DNA of 35,641 nucleotides from Candidatus Heimdallarchaeota archaeon (GTDB lineage Archaea > Asgardarchaeota > Heimdallarchaeia > Heimdallarchaeales > Kariarchaeaceae), in contig WAKA01000044.1 of assembly GCA_015523565.1 (NCBI GenBank), forward strand, positions 1 to 35,641. Direction: 5' to 3'. This document shows positions 21,971 to 29,486 of the stretch, in pieces. The stretch's first letter is position 1. Every line of letters begins with the position of its first letter. A program made the translations under genes and the position numbers. Under the pieces are notes generated by a model, which saw only the letters and a program-made list of their open reading frames with translations, made no database searches and was not told the DNA's origin.

Positions 21971-23023
21971 TCAAAGGAACCCACTTGCCATTGCATGCTC
22001 CGCATTTAAAATGGAGCCACCACTTCCTCCCCGTATCGTGTTATGCGCAAGCACAAATGCCCGAGTTATGCCATTATCAATCCGAATCCTTCCAACAGTT
22101 GTTGCCATCCCTCTAGCACCGCTTGGACTCCCTGCGTATGAATCCAAAATAGGTTGGGGACGGTCTTCTTCATCCAAAAGAATGATTGGGTTGACAGGTG
22201 CCGTAAAATATTCATCTCCAATAAGTGGTGTAGTGGCATTCCTCATTGTGTTGATGAACTTCTCTTTTTCCCAAGGTTCATGGAAAATTGTGATTGATGC
22301 AATGTGTCCATTGACAGAACTCACTCTTGCACAGTTTGGAATGATGTTCAATGAAGATGGCATGAATTCCAATGTGTCAGATAATGTACCCAATATCTTT
22401 TGTCCTTCTGCTATCATCTTTTCTTCTTCACTTGGAATATATGGGACAACATTCTTCTGAAAGTTTGGATTTTCAAGCCCTTTAAATCCTGCCCCAGAAA
22501 TTGCTTGGTATGTGCTTACGACTGCATCCTTTATCTTGCCAACTTTTGATGCATAATGCAGATACATGGCAACTCCTGAAATTGAGCAATTCGAGTTGGT
22601 TATGATGAATCCATCGGTTCCCCAGCGTTCCATCTGTTTTTTCACAGTGCGGATATGGTCTCCATTTATCTCTGGTATGAGAATTGGCACATCTGGGTCC
22701 ATCCTATGTGCAGAGGCATTGCTGAAAACCTTCTTGCCATTCATCCTCAGTTCATGTTCGATTTCTCCAGCAACTTTTGATGGCAATCCCGAAAAACAAA
22801 TTTTATGGTCGGCAGTGGTTACTTCTGAAAGTTTTTGAATTTCCATTTCCTTGAACTTTTCTGGGCATTGGAAATCTGGCAGTCTCCAAATATCCCCCAA
22901 CTTTGTTCCTGCTGACCTTTCCGAAGCGAATACTGCTTCCAATTCAAATTTTGGGTGTTCTGCCAACATTCTGATAAACTGCTGTCCTATTAATCCTGTA
23001 GCACCTAATACAACACACTTCAT
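21971..23023 (-). CDS. asd: Aspartate-semialdehyde dehydrogenase (archaeal/fungal type)
   Basis: Makes L-aspartate semialdehyde from aspartyl phosphate with NADPH. The N-terminal GATGLIGQ (7-14) binds the cofactor, NSNCSISG carries the catalytic cysteine (about C146), and NGHIASITIF the histidine (about H240). Length is 350 residues, usual for the archaeal/fungal type. I prefer the ATG at 23023, since GGAG (23034-23037) is 10 nt upstream but only 1 nt from the GTG at 23032. Last gene of the aromatic operon, where its product is the substrate of the first enzyme. An aspartate kinase is also in the window. Confidence 0.94.
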   Translation of the reverse strand: MKCVVLGATGLIGQQFIRMLAEHPKFELEAVFASERSAGTKLGDIWRLPDFQCPEKFKEMEIQKLSEVTTADHKICFSGLPSKVAGEIEHELRMNGKKVFSNASAHRMDPDVPILIPEINGDHIRTVKKQMERWGTDGFIITNSNCSISGVAMYLHYASKVGKIKDAVVSTYQAISGAGFKGLENPNFQKNVVPYIPSEEEKMIAEGQKILGTLSDTLEFMPSSLNIIPNCARVSSVNGHIASITIFHEPWEKEKFINTMRNATTPLIGDEYFTAPVNPIILLDEEDRPQPILDSYAGSPSGARGMATTVGRIRIDNGITRAFVLAHNTIRGGSGGSILNAEHAMASGFL

Positions 23024-23028
23024 GTTTA

Positions 23029-24114
23029 TCACGCTCCAATGAACCCTCCCGCCAACATCAGGTCCAGCATCACAATTGCGGCAGAATTTTCAACGATTGG
23101 AACTGCGCGTGGAACGATGCAGGGGTCATGTCTTCCACGAACCTTTAATTCTGCCTTTTCTTTTGTCAACTGATTGACGGTTTGTTGTTTAATTGAAATG
23201 CTGGATGTGGGTTTGAATGCAATCCGAAACACCACGGGCATTCCATTTGACAGTCCCCCCAAGATGCCTCCTGCATTATTTGACAATGTCTTGATCTCCC
23301 CGTCTTCAATAATATAGGGGTCGTTATGTTCACTGCCTCTCATGCGAGCGGCCATAAACCCTGATCCAAATTCAATCCCTTTTGTAGCTGGAATACTGAA
23401 GGCAATATGGGCAAGCTTGGATTCAATTGAATCAAAAATAGGCTCACCAACTCCCACTGGCAACCCACGGATTTGACATTCGACAATTCCCCCTAAGCTA
23501 TCCCCTGCTTTTTTTGCATTTGATATCGCCTCTGTCATTTGACTGACCAATTCAGGATCAATACTTCTGACAATGTTCTCTTGGTCATATACAACTGATG
23601 GCTTAAGATTTTCTTCTCTTACGTCTGCATCTATTGAGCCTATCGCTTTTGTATATGCGAGAATGGAAACCCCTTTTCTTCTTAGGATCTGTTTCGCTAT
23701 TGATCCTGCAATGACCAAGCCAATTGTCATCCGTCCTGAAAACCTTCCTCCGCCCCGATAATCATTGGCTCCCTTGTATTTGACAAAAGCAGGGTAATCT
23801 GCATGTCCTGGGCGAGGCGTATCTTTTATTTCATCATAATAGGATGAATCCACATCCTTGTTTCTTACAAATGCGACAATGGGCTCTCCTGTTGTCTTTC
23901 CATTCAAAATTCCTGCCTCAATGACCAATTTGTCACGTTCCTTGCGCTGGGTGGTCACTTTGGATTGTCCTGGTGCCCTTCGCATCAGGTCTTTTTCAAT
24001 CTCCCCTATATCTATTTCTTCAGCCGCTGGCACCCCGTCTATGACCACGCCTACTAGATTGCCATGGGAAGAGCCTATTAACATAATTCTGTAATTTGTT
24101 CCAAAAATATTCAT
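23029..24114 (-). CDS. aroC: Chorismate synthase
   Basis: Converts EPSP to chorismate using reduced FMN. GSSHGNLVGVVIDGVPAA near the N-terminus, RRAPGQSKVTTQRKERD, DYRGGGRFSGRMT (flavin and substrate loop) and GIEFGSGF are the family signatures in order. Length is 361 residues. ATG at 24114 overlaps the aroA stop (ATGA), with GGAGG just upstream. It is followed by asd with a 5-nt gap. Confidence 0.96.
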   Translation of the reverse strand: MNIFGTNYRIMLIGSSHGNLVGVVIDGVPAAEEIDIGEIEKDLMRRAPGQSKVTTQRKERDKLVIEAGILNGKTTGEPIVAFVRNKDVDSSYYDEIKDTPRPGHADYPAFVKYKGANDYRGGGRFSGRMTIGLVIAGSIAKQILRRKGVSILAYTKAIGSIDADVREENLKPSVVYDQENIVRSIDPELVSQMTEAISNAKKAGDSLGGIVECQIRGLPVGVGEPIFDSIESKLAHIAFSIPATKGIEFGSGFMAARMRGSEHNDPYIIEDGEIKTLSNNAGGILGGLSNGMPVVFRIAFKPTSSISIKQQTVNQLTKEKAELKVRGRHDPCIVPRAVPIVENSAAIVMLDLMLAGGFIGA

Positions 24115-25376
24115 TTCTTTTCCTCCTTTACATTTCCCCCAAGGGTCTTGAGATCCTTGAAAAAATTCCTGTATGAGACTGAAACTGCTTCATATCCCAT
24201 GATTTTAATGGGCAGGATTGATTGGGTTCCTGCAATTGCTGCGGCCATTGCAATTCTGTGATCTCCATATGAGTTAACTGTTGCATTGCCAGAATATTGT
24301 GAAACCCCTTGAATGACTGCCCCCTCCTTAGTTTCCTTGAACTTTCCGCCAATATTTGAAATAAGTTCCCCAGTCGTTTTAATGCGATTTGTTTCCTTGT
24401 ATTTCAGATGTGATGCCCCATAAAGGTTGCTTTCACCATCAGAAAGACCAGCAAGTACACTAAGAATTGGGAAAAGGTCTGGTGAATCCTTCAGGTCAAT
24501 ATCCTGTCCTTTCAGTTCCTTGAACTTTACCAAAAGATTGTCTCCATTCTCCTTTACATCCGCCCCAAATTGTTTTACAATATCTACAATTGCGGCATCT
24601 GCTTGGGGATAGCTATAGTCAATATTTTCAATTGAAATTGAATTGCCCCGTAAGGCCCCTGCAACCACAAAAAATGCCGCGGAACTGAAATCTGCTGGAA
24701 CATTGAAAGACACTGGTTTAGATGCGGGATGGTCAACAGAATATATGTTATCATTAATTGTAAGCTTTGCCCCTGCCTCTTGAAGCATTTGAACCGTCAA
24801 ATCCACATATGGTCTTGACGGCAATGATTCAATCAGTTCAACTTCAATCCCTATCTTTCTCATTGACCCCAATATCAAAAGAGCTGACAAGAATTGCGAG
24901 CTTTTTGATGCATCCAGCATACATTTTCGAATTTCCTTGACAGGTTTCTTGATTTTGACTGGTGGAAATCCATTGCTCGTTTCGATATCTGCCCCCAATT
25001 CACGAAGTGCATCGACCAGTTCTGCAATGGGTCGTCGTACCAATGAACTGTCTCCCGTAAATGTTGTTTGTCCCTTGAAACACGCGGCAACTGCGGTCAG
25101 AAGTCGCATGCTGGTGCCTGAATTTTTACAGTCTGCAAATCCAGCCCCGTGTTCAATCTTATTTGATATGATTTTTACCCCATTGCTCTCTTTATATTTC
25201 ATCCCCATTTTTTTCAGGATCTCCAATGTTGCATCTGTATCCTCTGAAATCAAGGGATTTGTAATTTTACATCCCTCCCCGACAATTGATGAGATAATAT
25301 ATGCCCGATGAGTTACACTTTTGCTTGAAGGGGGAGTGACTTTTCCAATTAAATTGGATCTACTCACGGTTAACAT
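24111..25376 (-). CDS. aroA: 3-phosphoshikimate 1-carboxyvinyltransferase (EPSP synthase)
   Basis: Transfers enolpyruvyl from PEP to shikimate 3-phosphate. TPPSSKSVTHRAYI (14-27) is the archaeal form of the P-x-SKS-x-T-x-R motif, NSGTSMRLL (85-93) corresponds to GNAGTAMRPL, and KYKETNRI and GDHRIAMAAAIAG are present near the C-terminal half. Length is 421 residues. ATG at 25376 overlaps the upstream shikimate kinase gene by 17 nt, with GGAGGT about 9 nt before it. Confidence 0.96.
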   Translation of the reverse strand: MLTVSRSNLIGKVTPPSSKSVTHRAYIISSIVGEGCKITNPLISEDTDATLEILKKMGMKYKESNGVKIISNKIEHGAGFADCKNSGTSMRLLTAVAACFKGQTTFTGDSSLVRRPIAELVDALRELGADIETSNGFPPVKIKKPVKEIRKCMLDASKSSQFLSALLILGSMRKIGIEVELIESLPSRPYVDLTVQMLQEAGAKLTINDNIYSVDHPASKPVSFNVPADFSSAAFFVVAGALRGNSISIENIDYSYPQADAAIVDIVKQFGADVKENGDNLLVKFKELKGQDIDLKDSPDLFPILSVLAGLSDGESNLYGASHLKYKETNRIKTTGELISNIGGKFKETKEGAVIQGVSQYSGNATVNSYGDHRIAMAAAIAGTQSILPIKIMGYEAVSVSYRNFFKDLKTLGGNVKEEKK

Positions 25377-26232
25377 TGTAAAATACCTCCAGACCTTTGT
25401 GGCTTAATGGTCTAAACTTTGTCTTAATTGTTTCGTAATGACCTGTGCGTTCAACTGTTTCTATAAACTCTGATGAAAGGCTTGGTTTGATTATTGCAAA
25501 CAAGGAGGGCCCCGTTCCATTCATTCCCACAATTTCTGCTCCCAGTTCCTCTAGCCGCTCAATATGTTCGAAATGTGGGTGAAGAAGCGGAGCATATGCA
25601 ATTGTATTGTAGTAAATCGCCTCGAAAATCCTTTTGTTCTCAAATGCATCCAATGCTTCCTTTAAGATTTCCTTGTCGATTTTTTCAATATTCACCTCTT
25701 TTTTTGACAGCTTTTCCGCTGGTATCAAAAGAATGACATCAAACCCTTTTGGTGAATTGTATAAACCTAGTATTTCCTTTTTTGTATTGTCCGTGAAAGC
25801 AATCCCCCCAAAATAACATGCTGCCGCATCATCATAGGCTCCAGTAATGGACACCCCTGCGTTTACCGAGGCTTGGGCACTATATTCTAGTGCCTTTAAG
25901 ACGTCCATTTTCACACCATAATAATTGGAAAGGGCAAGAAAAACACCAGTTGATATTGCACTTGAAGTTTTCAATCCTCTTTCGGGTGGAAAGGGACTTT
26001 CTGTTGTGATCTTCAAATTTTCGGGAATAATGTCTGTAATTTCTTGGAAAAGTGTCAAACATGCTTCCAAAAGTCTCCCATCGCTATATGCTGGTGAAAT
26101 GTCAAAAATCACCCCTTTTGCAGGTTCCACTTTAACTTTAGAGTAAGTTGCTATTCCTGCCGCCGCGCCTTTACCAGTTGCAACAGCATTCAGAATGGTG
26201 ATTGCCCCTCCTATTTGTTCAATTGCCTTCAT
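25360..26232 (-). CDS. aroK: Shikimate kinase, archaeal GHMP type
   Basis: Phosphorylates shikimate. This is the GHMP-superfamily kinase of archaea, not the P-loop kinase of bacteria: FPPERGLKTSSAIS (81-94) is the GHMP phosphate loop, and MNGTGPSLFAII near 240-252 is the third GHMP motif. Length is 290 residues from the ATG at 26232. That start is supported by GGAG about 8 nt upstream and the ATGA overlap with the aroDE stop; an ATG at 26253 would add seven residues. Position between aroDE and aroA supports the assignment. Confidence 0.93.
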   Translation of the reverse strand: MKAIEQIGGAITILNAVATGKGAAAGIATYSKVKVEPAKGVIFDISPAYSDGRLLEACLTLFQEITDIIPENLKITTESPFPPERGLKTSSAISTGVFLALSNYYGVKMDVLKALEYSAQASVNAGVSITGAYDDAAACYFGGIAFTDNTKKEILGLYNSPKGFDVILLIPAEKLSKKEVNIEKIDKEILKEALDAFENKRIFEAIYYNTIAYAPLLHPHFEHIERLEELGAEIVGMNGTGPSLFAIIKPSLSSEFIETVERTGHYETIKTKFRPLSHKGLEVFYNVNRE

Positions 26233-27680
26233 TTTGAAATCTCCTTCAGCCATTTTTCCATAAGTGATTTTCTTTCAAGCTCTTCGCCTGTCCATATTTC
26301 AAAAGCATCTGCCGCTTGATGAAACAACATCTCCTTTCCATCATAAGATGAAATGCCAAATTTGTTTGCTTCCTTGAGAAGCCCTGTCTCATTTGTTCCA
26401 TATGCAATGTCAATTGCCGCTGTTAGACCTTTTGGAAACGGGAAGATGTCTGTAGGCGATGATGTCCCATCAAGTCCCACTGGTGTGGCATTGATATACA
26501 GGTCTGCCTTTTTCAGCTCATCTTTTGAATGCAAAAAGTGGAGTTTTTCTTTTAATGTGTTTGGAAATGCATTGTACCTTTCTTTCGTTCGATTGAAAAC
26601 ATAGACGGAAAATCCTTTCATGACTAGTGCATATGCAATGGATTTTGCGGCTCCTCCAGCTCCAACAATTACTGCATTTTCCAATTTTGAAAGGTTTCTG
26701 TCATCCATGAATTGAATAAAACCAGAGATATCCGTATTGTATGCTGAAATTTTGTCACCCTCAAATTTCAATGTATTGGCACTTCCTGTCTCATCAACAC
26801 ATTTATCCCGCACATCTGACAATTCCACCACTTTCTCCTTGTAAGGAAATGTCACATTTATCCCTCTTATCCCATACCTTGAAAGCAATGGAAGAATTTG
26901 TTCCAATCTTTTTTCAGTTGAAACTTCAAAAAGATGGTAATACCCAGTCCTATCTGCATAATCCAAAAAAATTGAATGAATGGATGGGGAAAGTGAATGG
27001 GAAAGTGTCTTTCCGATTAACCCCAAATATACATTTTCCTTTGAGGTATGGAGTTTCTGTAGGATATTGAACCTCAATATTCCTTCCATTTCCTCTAAAG
27101 AGCCAAACACAAACTGTTGGTTGAGCTTTAAGGTACGGCTTGCTTCCCCATTTCTTCCAATTGCCAGAACCACATGTCTCTTTAGATGTTTTAATGTTTC
27201 ATATGCCAAGAAAAAGTCAAGAGCATCCGTTGGCTTGCCGACAAACTTGAAGGTTACATTATCCCTGAATATTTTGGGCAGAGCTAGAATTGCAGTCAAA
27301 TATTTTCTGCTTGCTTCTTCCATCGATGTGGAATAGTCGTGTGAAGAAATCAATAACCGTTTTGCGAGAACCTCTTTATCCTCTATAAATGGTAAATCCC
27401 GATTAAGTTCAATATCCATGAGATACGGCTTGAATTGAACCAATTTTTCCAAGATTGCTTTTCTTTTTTCAAATGTGTTTTCTCCCTTTCCTCCTTCTTC
27501 TGCACTTCGATATGTCAAAATTGTCTGATCCAACGGAAAACCTGCAAGGGAATCCATTAAACTTGGATCTAGGTCAACTCGAAATTCTATAAGTGTCTGT
27601 CCATTGTCATATCCTATCTCCTGCAGTTTAGACGCATCCGATATGATTGCCGCAACCTTAGTGCTCCTCAATGTATTCAT
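26229..27680 (-). CDS. aroDE: Fused type I 3-dehydroquinate dehydratase and shikimate dehydrogenase
   Basis: Residues 1 to about 212 are type I DHQ dehydratase: E91 in MDIEL, H114 in ISSHDYST, the Schiff-base lysine K145 in VTFKFVGKPTDALD, and R182 in GRNGEASR. Residues about 217-483 are shikimate dehydrogenase: GLIGKTLSHSLSPSIHS (220-236), INVTFPYKEKV with catalytic K281, GSANTL with YNTD (314-317), VIVGAGGAAKSIA (338-350) and INATPVGL. The fusion links two consecutive steps, as in plants. The dehydratase lid motif APGQ, whose Gln contacts substrate in E. coli AroD, is not seen; the region reads GSLEEMEGILRF. ATG at 27680 is used, overlapping the upstream gene by 23 nt; a TTG at 27683 is possible. 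Confidence 0.93.
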   Translation of the reverse strand: MNTLRSTKVAAIISDASKLQEIGYDNGQTLIEFRVDLDPSLMDSLAGFPLDQTILTYRSAEEGGKGENTFEKRKAILEKLVQFKPYLMDIELNRDLPFIEDKEVLAKRLLISSHDYSTSMEEASRKYLTAILALPKIFRDNVTFKFVGKPTDALDFFLAYETLKHLKRHVVLAIGRNGEASRTLKLNQQFVFGSLEEMEGILRFNILQKLHTSKENVYLGLIGKTLSHSLSPSIHSIFLDYADRTGYYHLFEVSTEKRLEQILPLLSRYGIRGINVTFPYKEKVVELSDVRDKCVDETGSANTLKFEGDKISAYNTDISGFIQFMDDRNLSKLENAVIVGAGGAAKSIAYALVMKGFSVYVFNRTKERYNAFPNTLKEKLHFLHSKDELKKADLYINATPVGLDGTSSPTDIFPFPKGLTAAIDIAYGTNETGLLKEANKFGISSYDGKEMLFHQAADAFEIWTGEELERKSLMEKWLKEISK

Positions 27681-28656
27681 CAACTTCCATTCCGAAATGT
27701 CGACCTCGCCTTTGATGGACTCCTAAAACAGTATTGCCTACCGCAAGGTCCTTTACGCTGACTGCCTTATTAGGGGTTATAAAACGTACTGTCTCGGCAT
27801 CCTGAACGATAATCGGTGCTTCATCTTCTTCATACTTCAGTTTAACCAACACCATTGGGCGACGTTCAATTTTCACACGACACACAAGCTCTTCTCTTGT
27901 CTTTCCATCTTTTGAAACAATCATCACCTTTTTTCCAGCTTTCAGCTCAGAGAGGTAGTTTGTTTTCTCTGAATTCAAGACATATGCCGCAATTGCCCCT
28001 GCATTTACCCTAAACGGTCGGGATGCAACATAACCTGTTTCTTCCACTTCTGCCTCAATCAATGCAAACAATTTGCTGGTATTGCCAATCAAAAGTCCTT
28101 CCCCTTTCTGTAGCACTGCACAGGTATCGACACAAACACGGTCTGCTGTACCTATTTTTTTGACCTCTGTTATTTCCAATTCGACAAGGGGGATTGAACT
28201 CCCCTGCAATGGACTTATATGGTTCAACATTTCAACAATCGTTTCTTTTTCTCCTTCCAGCAGTACAATGTCTACACCTAATTCGAGAATTGATTCCATC
28301 AGTTGCAGGTCTTCCAAAGAGTGGGCTATTGATCCAACCATTGTCTTTGCATCATGGAATTTTGCAATGACATTTTCAAGTGGAATGATTTTCCAATCAG
28401 TTGTTTCAAAGACAACAAACTCCAGTGTATCAGAGGCTTCCAATTCCATAGCCTGTTCCATGTCTACTTGATCTTTTATCTGGAAATGAAGACCGATTTG
28501 TTCATTGGACGTGTTGAGGTAACGGTTCCCTTCACGAACTATCCTTTTTGGCACTTCATTTGCTGAAATAACTCCAACAATAATGTCACCATATCTGTCA
28601 AGGATCATTTGAACTGTATTTCCGTCCAAATGTTCTCCATTTATTATCGCTTTCAT
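27658..28656 (-). CDS. aroB': 3-dehydroquinate synthase II (archaeal)
   Basis: Oxidatively deaminates and cyclises ADH to 3-dehydroquinate using NAD+, replacing bacterial AroB. It is unrelated to AroB in sequence. The diagnostic block DRVCVDTCAVLQKGEGLLIG (about 181-200) and SRPFRVNAGAIAAYV (about 223-237) match the archaeal family (usually RPFRVNAGAVHAY). Length of 332 residues is normal. The ATG at 28656 overlaps the stop of the preceding gene (ATGA) and has GGAGA upstream. With its neighbour it forms the Methanocaldococcus-type entry to aromatic synthesis. Confidence 0.94.
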   Translation of the reverse strand: MKAIINGEHLDGNTVQMILDRYGDIIVGVISANEVPKRIVREGNRYLNTSNEQIGLHFQIKDQVDMEQAMELEASDTLEFVVFETTDWKIIPLENVIAKFHDAKTMVGSIAHSLEDLQLMESILELGVDIVLLEGEKETIVEMLNHISPLQGSSIPLVELEITEVKKIGTADRVCVDTCAVLQKGEGLLIGNTSKLFALIEAEVEETGYVASRPFRVNAGAIAAYVLNSEKTNYLSELKAGKKVMIVSKDGKTREELVCRVKIERRPMVLVKLKYEEDEAPIIVQDAETVRFITPNKAVSVKDLAVGNTVLGVHQRRGRHFGMEVDEYIEEH

Positions 28657-29432
28657 GCTCTCTCCTTCATCGCATTTCTTACAACAGCAACAATTTTCTC
28701 TGTTGCAACTTTGGGGTCATCCGCCTGAAAAATATTCCGACCGATGGAAATCCCGTCGGCTCCATTCAATATGCATTGCTCAACAGTTTTAAGAAATTGT
28801 TGGAAATTCCCTGTCTTTGCACCGCCCGCTATGACAACGGGGATATCGATACCTTGTGTCACTTGGTCAAAATCCTCCCCATTTGGTGTGGCATTGATTT
28901 TGACAATGTCCGCCCCCGATTCTTGGGCAATTCTCGCAATATGTGCCAACGCCTCTGGTGATGTATCATCAATCCCTTCATCATTTCTTGCATACATCAT
29001 GGCAAGCAAAGGCATACCATACCTGTCTGCTTCATTTGCAACCTTCCCTAGATCATATATCATCTCCTTGTCGCCTGTGGCTCCAACATTCACATGAACT
29101 GAAACTCCGTCTGCCCCCAGCCTTACAACCTCTTCAACTGTTGAGGTCAAGACTTTTTGATTGCTATGAGGTGACCTGCTTACTGATGCGGAAATATGAA
29201 CCATCATCCCTTTTAGATTTTGAAGGGATGTCAAAACCCGAAGATTTCCCTTATGTACTATAACTGTGGACGCCCCTCCAGAAAATACACTGTTGACTGT
29301 ATTTTTCAGGGTGTCAATCCCTTTGATTGGACCCATTGTAAACCCATGATCTAATGGCACTGCTATGATTGCCCCAGATATGGGGTCTATTAAATGACGG
29401 AAACGCAATCTCTTTCCAATATTCTGAAACAT
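28653..29432 (-). CDS. aroA': 2-amino-3,7-dideoxy-D-threo-hept-6-ulosonate synthase (ADH synthase)
   Basis: Class I aldolase of the FbaB/DhnA family that joins L-aspartate semialdehyde to a sugar phosphate (6-deoxy-5-ketofructose 1-phosphate in the known pathway). The catalytic residues of this family are seen as D28 in VPLDHG, Y147 in MMYARN and K178 in IVKINA, and IAGGAKTG forms the phosphate-binding loop. Length is 259 residues. First gene of the operon, with a TATA-like box 28 nt upstream and no ribosome site. Fructose-bisphosphate aldolase activity is an alternative for the family, but the adjacent aroB' and the operon make ADH synthase much more likely. Confidence 0.93.
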   Translation of the reverse strand: MFQNIGKRLRFRHLIDPISGAIIAVPLDHGFTMGPIKGIDTLKNTVNSVFSGGASTVIVHKGNLRVLTSLQNLKGMMVHISASVSRSPHSNQKVLTSTVEEVVRLGADGVSVHVNVGATGDKEMIYDLGKVANEADRYGMPLLAMMYARNDEGIDDTSPEALAHIARIAQESGADIVKINATPNGEDFDQVTQGIDIPVVIAGGAKTGNFQQFLKTVEQCILNGADGISIGRNIFQADDPKVATEKIVAVVRNAMKERA

Positions 29433-29455
29433 ACAATTCTGTCTCAGATAGGTGC

Positions 29456-29465
29456 ATAAATAATT
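29456..29465 (-). promoter_or_regulatory. TATA-like promoter of the aromatic operon
   Basis: On the minus strand AATTATTTAT is centred about 28 nt before the ATG at 29432. Nothing resembling a ribosome site lies between, so the operon probably begins with a leaderless transcript. The 54-nt gap to menE otherwise holds no feature. Confidence 0.5.
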
Positions 29466-29486
29466 TTATGGGTTGGGTTAAGGTGG

